This document shows, in pieces, positions 1 to 12,619 of a stretch of 64,000 bases of DNA (position 1 is its first letter; every line of letters begins with the position of its first letter). A program made the translations under genes and the position numbers. The notes below the pieces were generated by a model. That model saw only the letters and a list, made by a program, of their open reading frames with translations, did not search any database and had not been told where the DNA came from. This DNA comes from Eustoma russellianum (lineage: Eukaryota > Streptophyta > Magnoliopsida > Gentianales > Gentianaceae). The stretch lies in contig AP025040.1 in the NCBI GenBank assembly GCA_036186865.1, positions 36,323,425 through 36,387,424 of the forward strand, given 5' to 3'.

Positions 1-841
1 GCCTTTTTTTTAGCAAAACCATGTTGTCTGGGTAAAAGGTTGAATCTTTTTGATGCTTCTTTGGTGTCCATCGTGTGGCATTCTTTTGAGGCTTGGATGG
101 TTTGTCGATGGATGCATCACCACATGCAGTGGCCACATGACCTAGTCGACGACAGTCAGCGCAGAAGGATGGCAAATCTTTATAAACTATTTGTTGTTGA
201 ACTATTTTCTGTTTCCCTTGTAAGAATATTTCTTGGGGAGATCTTTTGAGACGTCAGCTTCTACACAAACTCGTGCTATGGAGGGACGTAGACCATCGGC
301 AGTGGCTACGTCGTGTTTAATAGGGTGACCTACCACTCGTGCAATCTTAAAAAGTGCTGCCTTTTGATGAAAAATGCAGAGGCAAACCTGGAAAAGCTAC
401 CCAAATGGGAACGATCGGACCATCTGCAGAAGGATCAAAGTCTATCGTCCATTTTGTTACGCGCATGGTGCAGCCAACGATCGTCCATGACCGCCGGTAG
501 AAACAACGGATGTAGTCTGGTTCATGGATAAAATTCATTAGCACATGGGATTGATCCAAAAGTGTGATCTTTACGTCAGATTTAAACCCTATTTGATCAA
601 ATACTTCGCGGATAATCTTTAATGGTGGCCGGTCAAACCAAAAGGTGTCAACAAGAGATAACCGGTAAGGAGCGGCCAAAGCGTCTATTTCATCATCAGA
701 GAAGGCAATCAAAGGATGGCCTTTATGCTTGGAAATCGTCTTGGGCGATATGGGTGTCGGTGCTGGAGTAGAGTTTGCAGAGACGGCGGCGAAAGAACAC
801 GCGCCGCCGGGAGCGAAGGTACCTGGGCAAGACGACACCAT
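1..841 (-). pseudogene. LINE ORF1 (DUF4283 plus CCHC knuckle), broken
   Basis: Minus-strand remnant of the first ORF of a plant L1-type LINE, which encodes the RNA-binding protein of the retrotransposition particle. I place the start at the Met at 841 (MVSSCPGTFAPG) rather than the one at 865. The first ~165 codons carry a DUF4283-like domain (FDQIGFKSDVKITLL, IRCFYRRSWTIVG, IPIWVAFPGLPLHF). The frame breaks at about 355 and continues in another frame (FKIARVVGHPIKHD, RPSIARVCVEADV), meets a stop near 205, then shows a zinc knuckle CADCRRLGHVATAC near 100-145. The element runs off the left edge, so its ORF2 is not visible. Domain family is recognised from motifs; no activity is expected. Confidence 0.8.
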
Positions 842-875
842 TTTTTTAAAAAAAATTATATGCATGAATATAATC

Positions 876-920
876 TATATATATATATATATATTAATAT
901 ATTTGTGTGTGTGTGTGTGG
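876..920. repeat. TA/GT microsatellite
   Basis: A (TA)n run at 876-894 followed by a (GT)n run at 904-919, between the LINE ORF1 start and the left end of element X. Simple repeats such as these are common in LINE 5' regions and intergenic DNA. Confidence 0.9.
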
Positions 921-954
921 CATGTGTGTATGTGAGAAGAGAGGACTGTCTATT

Positions 955-3900
955 TGTAGCGCCCCGCCTGGGACTATGGTCTCGGCACGGTGCACCCACC
1001 GTACTCTACTACGAGAAGTACAAAGCGACATCATCATACATGTGCAAATCGTACTAACATGTATCGATAAGTGGAAACAAAATGACATAAGCAGATTTAA
1101 CCATTGACAAGAGTACATTCTTATGCATCCGCATAAGTGTCATAAATACATCCATAATACAAAATATCAAAATACAGAGCTGAATATCCCAAAATACAAA
1201 AGAAGCTATAACCAGCTACTAATCAACTCCATACATCTAGTCCCTGGGCTTGTCTTCATTGAACTCCGGTTTAGGGTCCTGTGGATCTGCGTGGTAATAT
1301 AAAGGGGTGAGCAATAACGAATCGCTCAGCAAGTAGTTCCGCCTAGGATCGTCAAGTGGATCATACATGGGGGTCGGGGAGGGGTGATACAGTATGGTGT
1401 AACACAATGAATCATAAAACTCAGTGTAACAGAAAAAGTAAAGCATAGAGTAGATGCTGACAAATAAAACTTAATGTAAATGCGGAAGTAAGAACGCAGG
1501 TATAATATCATGCATTATTATCATAGATAGAAAGCATTGTAGAGCAGACATACTATCCTGCTTAAACGAACTTGTCTTAGCTCATAGTTACTTCGTTCTT
1601 GCATACAATCTTCTTTGGTTTGTTCTTATCATTGTGTAATATTACTTGTCTTATTTTCGATATTCATGACTTATAGTTACTTGGTACATGAGACATGATC
1701 GTGACATATGCAATGGAAAACCTTTTCTGAAAAGAAAACACTTTATTTCATACTTGCATAAACATGACATGACATGGCGGCTATAGCACTTTTCATAACA
1801 TGAGAATGGTACCCACGACATGCCAAATGATTCCCCAAGTAGCCATGAGTACCATCAATGAATCCCGATGTTCCAACCACGGTGTTACATCATACGTACA
1901 TAGGACTAACGGTGACACGCTATAGCAGAGAACTCGGGTCTCGTACATGGTGTTACACACTATGATAACGTATTTTTCCCATGACATCCTCCCCCAGGAC
2001 CATACATCATGTAGCACTCCATACTGAATGTCATAGACATAACAGAAAAGGCAGAGAACCCTTACCACGGGCAAGGTGTTGCACTCAGCCTGTATATCAT
2101 GCGTATAAAGATATGTACAGAGCCCTTGTCCCATACGAGGTGTTACACTTACCTATGGATACATGCATAAGTCGTATGGAATCAATCGTCTCGTGGTACA
2201 ATTCTTAAAATCATGTAGACTTAAAACATTTCATGCATAATTCAAGTTCGTAATCATGTTCCATGATACAGAAAACATGATGACAATATGCATGATGTGA
2301 ACTTCTTTTGGCAAGTATCCTCATGGTTATTCTTGATTGGATCGAGTTCTTATTCGTGCATAAGTGGACATGCATAGAATTAATTTAATTAATTAGCGTA
2401 CTTTTTGCGTAGTGTAATATCACACATATGAGATTACTTCCATTGATTTAGGCACATGTGGAAAATAGCATACTCATTTATACATGTATTAATTAAGAGG
2501 GTGCAAATGGTTGTAATAATCATAATGGGTTGATTTATATCTTTTGGGTCGTATATCTTGAATTGAAAGATTTTCATATTCATAATTTTAGACATTGAAG
2601 TTATCTCGTTTTATCAATGAAGCTAATCTTAAGACATATTTAACTCATATTCATATGTAGGACCAAAGTTCCCTCCATTATTGGTGATGGCCGAAATTGG
2701 GCTTAGGGCCGAAAGGCACCCTTGTTCTAATTTTATTTTGTTTATTCTTCTCATATAAAATTCCGTTGGACTCAATTATCTTAGTCAATTATAAGTCATG
2801 CCAGTATTATGGCTTCATGGACATTAATTTATGTTGGAACTTGTTAATTTAAACAACACAAAAGGCCATTGGGCCGAAAGTAATGTGGCCCAAAGATTTA
2901 AATTTCCATATTATGTAATTTTGTCACTTATGTCCCTTTTTCTTTTGGTTTGCATGTCAAAGTTACAAAATATATTTCCATAATAATTTGTGCATCAAAG
3001 TTATTTATTTTTAAGTCCTTGATCGAAAGTGAAGGTGTTTAAAATGAAATTCTTCATCACCAAATACAAAGCTTGATATTCATAATGGTTCTAATGTATA
3101 TCAATCATATTAAATAATAATATGCTTAAGTCATATCGTACATACATGTTTATAATCACAAAAAGGAAAGTGTATTGATGACGATCATACTAAAATAACA
3201 TGCAAATACATAGTATGCATCATCTCATGATGATGGTCATGCTACACACAACATACAACATATGAAGCTAAGAATAGAGATTTTTACGTCATTTCTCCTT
3301 TCTAAGACCATGATCATCAAAATACACATCATGATGATGGTGATGAATTGATGGACGATCAAGGGGGTCATGGCAGTCCCCTACAAAAAGGAAAAATGAT
3401 GATGCTAACATGGATGACGTTCAAAGGTAGCATCTTGGTATACAGGCATAAAGGAATAATTAATATTGCACCATTATACGACTACCATTCTCTTTTTTCA
3501 TGCTAATATTTTCTATTACATATGAGTATAGAAGAAATGACATGCATGTATGAAAATGACAAAGGAGATGATTCTTAGCACACTTATTAGCATAATATAC
3601 TCGTATGTCTACCATTTGGCATTTAAGTGTAAAGATAATAGGAAAGATGCATTCTTCTTGACATGCACGGCTTAGATGGTCTATTAGCGACCAAATTTGA
3701 TCTTGCATGTTGATTAGAGTAGTATTCTAACCACTTGATGGTTTTATTCAATAAAAGAACACATGCATTATCAATTTTAACATGCACCTCCATTCATGCC
3801 AATAAATTTAGAGACCATAATTTTAGTTGCATGCATGATCCATTAGTTATTAATGAGCATACTAAACTTAGATTTCAATTTCCACGAAGGACTAGGAAGA

Positions 3901-5466
3901 AATACTTGCCTCTCAAGCTTGAATCTTAGACTTAAAATGGAAAGGTTCCTTCTTTCTTTTGGTTTTGGGTACAAACCGACTAAGGGCTTCGAAATGAAAA
4001 AGGAATGGTTAATTTCAAGGAACGAATACTATGAAAACTCTAAGATCAAACCTTAGAAAAGATTTTACCTTTGGAGCTCTTAAAATCCCCCAATTCTTCA
4101 ACCTAGGGAGTTCTTCTTGCATCCTTGGTGTACCTCACGGTTAACACCTAAAATGAGGGGTGTTTTCAGGCTAAGTGAGGGAAGAGATGATGAGAGAGGG
4201 GTGTAGATAGAAGGCTAATGTCTTTACCTTAAGTGTTCTTGGGCTTGGATACTTGTGTCTTCACTTAAATATTGAAAGGGATTGCTTCTTCTTTGTTGGT
4301 TGGGTTCTCGGATGAAGAAGGAAAAGTGAGGGTGAGGGAATTTCCTTGCTAGAGAGAGAGAGGGGGGGAGAAAGAAGGGGAGTTTTAGAGGGTGGGGTTA
4401 TTTGGTTGAAATACAGGGATGGTAATGAGAAAAGTGTGGAACGAAAGGCTTTTAAGCTTTATTCTACTAACTTGGCCGAAATTTGAAGAGTTTAGTAGGG
4501 AATTAATGATGGACTTGGTAAGTTAGTGGAAGAAAAGGTTTTTGCATTATATTGGAGTGGTAGTTAACTTACTTAGTGTAAAAAAATGCAATGTTGAGGA
4601 AGAGAGGAAAATAAGGAAAAATGGGAAGAATATTGAAGATGGCTTCATGAAATGAGTTGGAATAAAAGGAAATAGGTCTTGTCTCCATTTCTTAGCTATG
4701 GGAGAAATTTGGAGATAGTGGGAGGAAAGGAATCTCATCATGGAATATGTCTCTTGGGAAGTAAAATGGGAAGTTTGTGTAAGTCTTGCATGCATTCCAA
4801 TTGGATAGGAAAATAGAATGTGTAAGATTTTTGTTTTCTCTTTCCTTTGTATATGGGATGCTTAGATGGAATGGTGTGCATGCAAGCTTAGTGGTGGGTA
4901 AGGAGGTTTGTAAGAATAAAGTGATGCATGAGGATAAGTTGATCTTGCCCACCTTATCCTAGTGAAAGAGCAAAAAGGAAAATTCACATTACTGTATATT
5001 TTGCTTGGGAAGGGACAATGAAAGAATCATATAAGTCTTGCATGCATTTCAATTGGTTGGAAATGTGGCATAACAAGACAAAAAGGGTGGTTTATTAGAA
5101 GAAACTTTTCTCCCTCTTTCCTTTACCTATTATTCTCGGTTTATGGAAAATATGTGGGGTAAACATTGCATGTCTTGAATGGTTGAATGAGATTGGGAGT
5201 GGAGGGTTACTATCTTGTCCTTTCCTACTTTTCTTAGATGTTATTTCCTTTTTCTTTTAATTTAAGTCTTAATAAAAGTTGTATTATTCTTTGTATGCCT
5301 ATTCAATTATTCTTATGTCTCTTAGGGTATTTTAATAGCTTTTTAAGTTTCGTTTGGGGTGCACTTATACGTATTATACCAAGTGCAGTTCAATGATTGC
5401 ACTTACATTCTGTCGTAAATTCCTCTGTTCTCTTTTGAACTATGTCGGGGGGTGCAGGTTGTAACC
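955..5466 (-). repeat. 3' LTR of element X
   Basis: 4512 bp, starting TGTAGCGCCCC on the plus strand. It aligns along its length to 5905-10327 with scattered substitutions and indels; for example about 70 bp near 2710-2800 is absent from the other copy around 7690. Its last base (5466) is C where the other LTR has A. Short ORFs inside it, such as 4547-4795 and 4692-4952 minus, have no recognisable domain. Confidence 0.85.
1910..2165. repeat. Degenerate tandem units in X LTR
   Basis: Several imperfect units of roughly 65-75 bp share a core like CAGAGAACCCTTG...GGTGTTACAC (cores near 1930, 1950, 2055-2080 and 2115-2150). The corresponding region of the other LTR is 6870-7115. The units lie well inside the LTR, where repeated enhancer-like motifs often occur; that function is only inference. 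Confidence 0.6.
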
Positions 5467-5904
5467 GTCCTCCCCCTTTATAAAAAGTTTCGTCTACGAA
5501 ACTTGTAAGTTTAGTTTTAATGTGCAACTTAACATTATTCTGTTAGATTAACTCTTATCACTTATCTCGAACCTTATCCAATGTATTGATTTGACGTTCA
5601 GACCTATTTTCAAAGTTCATATCCTACATGGCTCTTATTTGGGAATCAGTCTATTTATCATGACCCCTAATTTATTCATTTGACGCTAAGTGGAAGGATG
5701 ACTACCCCTTATATCTTGTCTAAACCATTCTAGAGAATCTGCACTAAGGTTGTTGCACTCAGTCTAAAACACTGACTTAGACTCTACAGTCTCTTCTCAA
5801 GTCTATGATCATATCCTAGACTCTACGATCATAACCTATGTACTCGTCACTGTTTAACTTATGTTGTCCGCTATGTATCTAGAGTCTTGGGCTTTGATGC
5901 CACC
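5467..5904 (-). other. Internal region of element X (438 bp, PBS and PPT only)
   Basis: Minus-strand order: a primer-binding site at 5890-5902 resembling the complement of the initiator tRNA-Met 3' end with two mismatches, about 400 bp without coding potential, then a purine run at 5467-5479 abutting the left LTR. The segment near 5480-5510 (AAGTTTCGTCTACGAAACTT) resembles the equivalent place in element A (37520-37550). These are the minimum cis signals for reverse transcription. Confidence 0.8.
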
Positions 5905-8900
5905 TGTAGTGCCACACCCAGGACTATGGTCTTGGCACGGTGCACCCGCCGTACTCTACTACGAGAAGTACAAAGCGACATCATCATACATGTGTAAATC
6001 GTAATAACATGTATCGATAAGCGGAAACGAAATGACATAAGCAAAAATAACCGTTGACAGGAGTACATCCTAATACATCCGCATAAGTGTCATAAATACA
6101 TCCATAATACAAAATGTCAAAATAAAGAGCTGAATATCCAAAAGTACAAAAGAAGTCGTAGCCAGCTACTGATCGGCTCCATACATCTAATCCATGGGCT
6201 CGTCTTTATTGAACTCTTGTTCAGCGTCTTGTAGGTATGCGTGGTAATATAAAGGGGTTAGCGATAACGAATAGCTCAGCAAGTATTTCCGTCTAGGTTC
6301 ATCAAGTTGATCATACATGGGGGTCGTGGTGAGGGGTGATACAGTATGGTGTAACACAATGAATCATAAAACTCAGTGTAACAGAAAAAGTAAAGCATAG
6401 AGTAGATGCTGACAAATAAAACTTAATGTAAATGCGGAAGTAAGAACGCAGGTATCATATCAGGCATCATTATGATAGATAGAAAGCATTGTAGAGAAGA
6501 CATACTATCCTGCTTAAACAAACTTGTCTTAGCTCATAGTTACTTCGTTCTTGCATACAATCTTCTTTGGTTTGTTCTTGTCATTCTGTAATATTACTTG
6601 TCTTATTTTCGAGATTCATGTCTTAGAGTAACTTGGTACATGAGACATGATCGTGACATATGCAATGGAAAACCTTTTCTGAAAAGAAAACACTTTATTT
6701 CATAGTTGCATAAACATGACATGACATGGCGGCTATAACACTTTTCATAACATGAGAATGGTACCCACGACATGCCAAATGATTCTCCGAGTAGCCATGA
6801 GTACCGTCAATGAATCCTGATATTCCAACTACGGTGTTACATCATACGTACATAGGACTAACAGTGACACGCTATAGCAGAGAACCCCTGTCCCAGACAT
6901 GGTGTTACACTATGCGATAACGTATTTTGCCCTTGACATCCTCCTCCAGGACCAGACATCAGGCAGCGCTCTATACTAAACGTCATAGACGTAACAGAAA
7001 ATGCAGAGAACCCTTACCCCAGGCAAGGTGTTACACTTATCCTGCGTATCATGCGTATCAAGATAGGTGCAGAGACCTTGTCCCAGGTAAGGTGTTACAC
7101 TTACCTTTGGATACATGCATAAGTCGTATAGAATCAATCGTCTCGCAGTACAATTCTTAAAATCATGTAGACTTAAAACACTTCATGCATAATTTAGGTT
7201 TTTAAACATGTTCCATGATACGAAAAACATGATGACAATATGCATGATGTGAACTTCTTTTGGCAAGTATCTTCATGGTTATTCTTGATTGGGCCGAGTT
7301 CTTATTGGTGCATAAGTGTACATGCATAGAATTAATTTAATTAATTGGTGTACTTCTTGTGTCGTGCAATATTACACATATGTGATTAGTTCCCTTGATT
7401 TAGGCATATGTGGAAAATAGCATACTTATTTATATATGTATTAATTAAGAGGGTGCAAATGGTTGTAATAATCATAGTGGGTTGAGTTATATCTTTTGGG
7501 CCGTATATCTTGACTTGAAGGATTTTTATATTCATAATGTTAGACATTCAAGTCATTTTGTTTTATCATTGAAGCTAATCTTAAGACATATTTAACTCAT
7601 ATTCATATGTAGGTCCAAAGTTTCCTCTATTATAGAAGATGGCCAAAATTGGGCTTAGGGCCGAAAGGCCCCATTGTTCTAATTTCATTTTGTGCATGGA
7701 CATTAATTTATGTTGGACTTTGTTAATCTAAACAACCCAAAAAGGCCATTGGGCCGAAAGTAATGTGGCCCAAAGATTTAAATTTTCATATTATGTAATT
7801 GTATAACTTATGGCCCTTTTTCTTTTGGTTTGCATGTCTTTGATAATAATTTGTGCATCAAAGTTACTTATTTTTAAGCCCTTAACCGAAAGTGAGGGTG
7901 TTTAAAGTGAAATTATTCATCACCAAATACGAAGCTTGATATTCATAATGGTTCTAATGTATACCAATCATATTAAATAATAATATGCTCAAGTCATATC
8001 ATACATACATGTTTATAATCACAAAAAGGAAAGTGTATTGATGATGATCATATTAAAATAACATGCAAACACATAGTATGTATCATCTCATGATGATGGT
8101 CATGCTACACATAACATACAACATATGAAGCAAAGAATAGAGATTTGTATGTCATTTCTCCTTTCTAAGATCATGATCATCAAAATATAAATCATGATGA
8201 TGGTGATGAATTCATGGACTATCAAGGAGGTCATGGACATATCCTATAGAAAGGAAAAATGATGATGCTAACATAGATGATGTTCAAAGGTATCATCTTG
8301 GTATACATGCATAAAAGAATAATTAATATTGCATCATTATAAGACTACCATTCTCTATTTCCATGATAATCTTTACTATTACATATGAGTATAGAAGAAA
8401 TGACATGCATGTATCAAAATGACAAAGGAGATTATTCTTAGCACACTTATTCGCATAATATACTCTACCATTTGGCATTGAAGTGTAAAGATAATAGGAA
8501 AGATGCATTCTTCTTGACATGCACGGCTTAGATGGTTGATTAGTGACCAAATTTCATCACGCATGTTAGATTAGAGTAGTATTCTAACAACTTGATGGTT
8601 TCATTCAATAAAAGAACACATGCATCATCATCAATTTCAACATGCAAGCATTCATTCATGTCAATAAACTTAGAGACCATAATTTTAGTTGCACGCATGA
8701 TCCATTAGTTATTAATGAACATACTAAACTTAGATTTCAATTTCCTTGAAGGAACTAGGAAGAAATACTTGCCTCTGAAGCTTGAATCTTAGACTTAAAA
8801 TGGAAATATTCCTTCTTTATTTTGGTTTGGGGTACAAACGGTCTAAGGGCCAAGAAATGAAAAAGGAATGGTTAATTTCAAGGAACGAATACTATGAAAA

Positions 8901-10327
8901 CTCTAAGATCAAACCTTAGAAAAGATTTAACCTTTGGAGTTCTTGAAATCCTCTAATTCTTCAACCTAGGGAGTTTATCTTGCATCCTTGGTGTGCCTCA
9001 CGGTTAACACCTAAACTGTGGGGTGTTTTGGGGCTAAGTGAGGGAAGAGATGATAAGAAAGGGTGTAGTAAGAAGGCTAATGTCCTTACCTTAAGCGTTC
9101 TTGGGCTTGGATACTTGTGTCTTCACTTGAAAATGGAAAGGGGTTTCTTTTTCTTTGTTGGTTGGATTATCGAATGAAGAAGGAGAAGTGAGGGTGAGGG
9201 AATTTCCTTGCTAGAGAGAGGGAGAAAGAAGAGGAGTTTTAGAGAGTGGGGTTATTTGGTTGAAATAAAAGGATGGTAATGAGAAAAGTGTGGAATGAAA
9301 GGCTTTTAAGCTTTATTCTGCTAACTTGGCAGAAATTCGTAGTGTTTAGTGGGGAATTAATGATGTCCTTGGCAAGTTAGTTGAAGAAAAGGTTTTTGCA
9401 TGATATTGGAGTGGTAGTTAACTTACTTGGTGTAAAACAAAAATGCAATGATGAGGAAGAGAAGAAAATAAAGAAAAATGGGAAGAATATTGAAGATGGC
9501 TTCATGAAATGAGTTGGAATTAAAGGAAATAGGTCTTGCCTCCATTTCATAGCTATGGGAGAAATTTGGAGATACTGGGAGGAAAGGAATCTCATCATGG
9601 AATATGTCTCTTGGGAAGTAAAATGGGAAGTTTGTGTAAGTCTTGCATGCATTCCAATTGGATAGGAAAATAGAATTTGTAAGATTTTTGTTTTCTCTTT
9701 CCTTTGTATGTGGGATGCTTATATGGAATGGTGTAAGAATTGCATGCAAGCTTAGTGGTGGGTAAGGAGGTTTGTAAGAATAAAGTGATGCATGAGGAGA
9801 AGTTGATCTTGCCCACCTTATCCTAGTGAAAGAGCAAAAAGGAAAATTCACATTATTGTATATTTTGCTTGGGAAGGGACAATGAAAGAATCATATAAGT
9901 CTTGCATGCATTTCAATTGGTTGGAAATGTGGCATAACAAGACAAAAACGATGGTTTATTAGAAGAAACTTTTCTCCCTCTTTCCTTTACCTATTATTCT
10001 CGGTTTTTGGAAAATATGTGGGGTAAACATTGCATGTCTTGCATGGTTGAACGAGATTGGGAGTGGAGGGTTACTATCTTGCCCTTTCCTACTTTTCTTA
10101 GATGTTACTTCTTTTTTCTTTTAATTTGTCTTAATAAAAGTTGTACTATTCTTTGTATGCCTATTTGATTATTCTTATGTCTCTTAGGGTATTTTAATAG
10201 CTTTCTAAGTTTCGTTTCGAGGTGCACTTTTACGTAGTATACCAGTGCAGTTCAACGATCGCACTTACATTCTGTCGTAAATTCCTCTGTTCTCTTTTCA
10301 ACTATGTCGGGGGTGCGGGTTGTAACA
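5905..10327 (-). repeat. 5' LTR of element X
   Basis: 4423 bp counterpart of 955-5466, ending GGTTGTAACA and followed by CTAAT. By eye the two LTRs differ at several percent of sites and by one ~70-bp gap, implying an older insertion than B, C or F. ORFs such as 9423-9851 minus lie in purine/pyrimidine-biased DNA and show no domain. Confidence 0.85.
6870..7115. repeat. Degenerate tandem units in X 5' LTR
   Basis: Counterpart of 1910-2165. Here the units are clearer: a core of GAGAACC...GTCCCAG(A/G)CA(A/T)GGTGTTACAC recurs about three to four times, interleaved with GCGTATCATGCGTATCAAG-like sequence. Confidence 0.6.
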
Positions 10328-10859
10328 CTAATTCAGGTTTGTTGTTAAATAGCTCTCTCCAAATATGTCTTTATTTAATGAACTAGTTAGTTCATCTCCT
10401 TAAGCACTTTACTTAATGAACTAGTTTAGTTCATTAATCATGGCGCCTGAAAATAGTATGAAAACAAAAAATGTTTGTCATATGATGTAAGCTTTAACGC
10501 TTCATGGCACGTTAGTACGACAACAATATATATAGGCATGTAAAGCATATTTATCACATAAGCATGTCAAGTAACAATTTATTCATGCATTTCGTAAACA
10601 CGTAACATTTAAATCATTTATTTCAAATCACTCAAATCCCGATTTCTTAACACCCATTACCATGGTGTTCCATCAATTTGAAGATATGTTCAAAAAATTA
10701 CCATGGTGTTCCATCAATTTGAAGATATGTTCAAAAAATAAACATGCACGTCAAAATTCATGTTATGATAGTTTCTCAGACATGCAACCAAACAAAATCC
10801 CTGGCTCAGCGACATCATTAACCCAAGTCAATTTCAAGCACCATGGGAATATTTATAAT
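10328..10859. other. Non-coding flank of element X
   Basis: AT-rich DNA with no recognisable protein motifs. It begins with the right target-site copy CTAAT and contains a 41-bp tandem duplication, annotated separately. Nothing else is supported. Confidence 0.6.
10657..10739. repeat. 41-bp perfect tandem duplication
   Basis: A 41-bp unit beginning near CATGGTGTTCCATCAATTTG occurs twice back to back (10661 and 10702), identical until the last few bases. It is a recent local duplication by replication slippage or unequal exchange. Confidence 0.9.
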
Positions 10860-11760
10860 CACGTGTAAGCATAAGAAATCTTCGGGAGATAAATTCTTGG
10901 TTGTTCCCTTACATTGCTTGAGGATAAACCAAACAACAAAATAGTGACTTGCTGGAGTCACCATTAACTTTTGTTTGACATTCTCTTTGTCTATGGGCAG
11001 AATTGTAGGAACCTTCAATTAAGAGCTTCATGCACAACCATCCACTATTCACAATATGAAACAATGATGGTCGTAGATTAGACCATAAAATTGTATACAT
11101 CATACTTGTGTCATGTTGCCTATTATCTTTATTCACAACTACATATTCTTTTCTTTTCAATTTCAACTTTTAAAACATTATCATGCAAAATCTCGAATGC
11201 AACAGATTTACGAACAAGAGTTCCATGCATATCATTATCATCTCTTTCTTTCAATTTATCCTTAATCTTGTGCAAATCACTATCAATAGCATTCAAAACA
11301 GGATTAGGAATAGGTGAATCATGAAAATTTCATGCAGAGAATTGTTCGTATAAGAGTTCAAGCAGTGATTTCTTCTTTTAGTTATTGTATTTGAAGTATG
11401 AATTCTTATTCTGCTTTCTTTTTATTACGTGCCGTCTCTTTTTCATAATGGTTTGCAAGACAAAACATGTGATCGATATTCTTAATTCTCACTTTGTGCA
11501 CTTGGTCATCAATCTTCTTATTCAGCCCAGCCATAAATCTTATCATTGACAATTCCTCATTCTTCACAACATAAACATCAGATAGATCATTTAATATCTC
11601 ATTGTGGTATTCTTATACCGTTCTATTTTCTTAAAAAAAAGAAAGATACCTGGATATTTTGTTATGACAATGACTTATTTTTAGATCTTGTGAAAGACCA
11701 AATTGTTCATACCCTCTTTCAGCTCTTCAATGTCGCTTTTGAAGCGTAACTCCCTATTTT
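10860..11760 (-). pseudogene. Decayed gag-like relic, cousin of the ORF in element F
   Basis: Minus-strand translation in shifting frames matches the 412-codon ORF at 59477-60715. GVTLQKRH and YEQFGLSQDL near 11640-11760 parallel GVECHRRD and MNSFGRTNGL. YHNEILNDLSDVYVVKNEE followed by ELSMIRFMAGLNKKI near 11490-11640 parallels YNEMLDDLYYAYVEEHEE and ELSMIRFFAGLDKEI. Further down, near 11200-11330, an acidic/basic stretch (IDSDLHKIKDKLKERDDND) follows, where F has its coiled-coil-like and acidic tail. Many stops and shifts make it non-functional. It shows that the F-type gag is a family, not a single freak element. LTR boundaries for this relic were not found. Confidence 0.65.
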
Positions 11761-12619
11761 ATCTTCATCAGGTTGATTTCTATTTGTTGCTCCCCCTTTT
11801 AACATTTCAACCTTTGAGGTGTTCCTTGATTTAAGCGAACAAAACTAGACATCCCTTAACATTGTGAAATCATTCAAGAAAACAAAGAGAAGACTAACGC
11901 AAAACAAGTTCTACATTAGAAGAAAGCAAATGTGATTTATGCCTTTGCGACCTTTCCTCTATTGTTCTCAAAAATCAATTCCTTTTACCACTCTGATTGT
12001 TTGTAAGAATTCAATTGTTGAAAAAAAATCAATGCCAAGATTGAACCTTATCAAATCTAACCAAGGCATATTGGTCTTTTTCTTCTTCTTCTCTACGGGT
12101 GACAATCTGCAATTGAGGATCAGACCCAAGAGCTACTTATAGAATGTAATATAGTTGAATTCAGCACATAGGTGTTTCCTTGACAATGCTTAGTTTGAAT
12201 TGCCAAGCTCTAAGCTAATTACTACCAAATTTACTCAATAACAATAAACGCTCAAACGGTTTAGTTTCTTGGATTTCTTGACTACAACTTTCTTGCACTT
12301 TTCTCCTTTGGATTCCTTTGTGGTTTCCTGACCTCTGGGTTTCAATAATGATGTTCTTGACTTTTAATCCAGGAAGTGCAAATCTGAAATTTTTGAACAT
12401 AAGCACACTTCTAATAGATTTTTTCGAACTTTCTTGCATTTTCTTGAAGTTTCATGAAACTTTCAAATCTTTTTGGCATGTTTATTTACTTTTTCTTGGT
12501 TAAATGCTAATATATTAACCAGAGAAATCAAAGCATCAAGGGGATGCAACCCATACAATAGCCCTACTTGTAGGTCAACAGGTTGACCCACGCGTACTAC
12601 TAAGAAATATAAAGCAATT
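11761..12619. other. Decayed sequence between gag relic and LINE
   Basis: AT-rich with no confident coding signal. It may be the decayed 5' leader of the gag-like relic, which would lie on this side for a minus-strand element. The part near 12540-12619 is the likely 3' UTR of the LINE that follows, but I see no clear poly(A) tail or target duplication. Confidence 0.4.

Larger units (their letters stand above)
955..10327 (-). mobile_element. Element X: LTR retrotransposon with giant LTRs and almost no interior
   Basis: Two long direct repeats (955-5466 and 5905-10327) flank only 438 bp. Read on the minus strand each repeat starts TGTTACAACC-like and ends GCGCTACA-like, giving TG...CA termini. 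Next to the right repeat is a primer-binding-site match (TGGCATCAAAGCC against TGGTATCAGAGCC); next to the left repeat is a polypurine tract (AAAGGGGGAGGAC). Flanks are CTATT (950-954) and CTAAT (10328-10332), a 5-bp target duplication with one mismatch. No gag or pol is present, so it is non-autonomous. LTR ends and the sequence around the polypurine tract resemble element A, suggesting a deleted Tekay/Del-type parent. Confidence 0.85.

Noticed and set aside
1..841. ORF1 of the same LINE whose ORF2 lies at 12620-14612
   Set aside because: Both are minus strand, but ORF1 should then lie to the right of ORF2; the order is wrong, so they are separate insertions.
9423..9851. 142-codon minus ORF and the similar ones at 4547-4952 in the X LTRs
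   Set aside because: They lie in purine-biased LTR DNA, change length between the two LTR copies and show no domain; chance ORFs.
955..10327. X as a plain segmental or satellite tandem duplication
   Set aside because: Primer site, polypurine tract, TG...CA ends and a 5-bp target duplication with one mismatch fit LTR retrotransposition much better.
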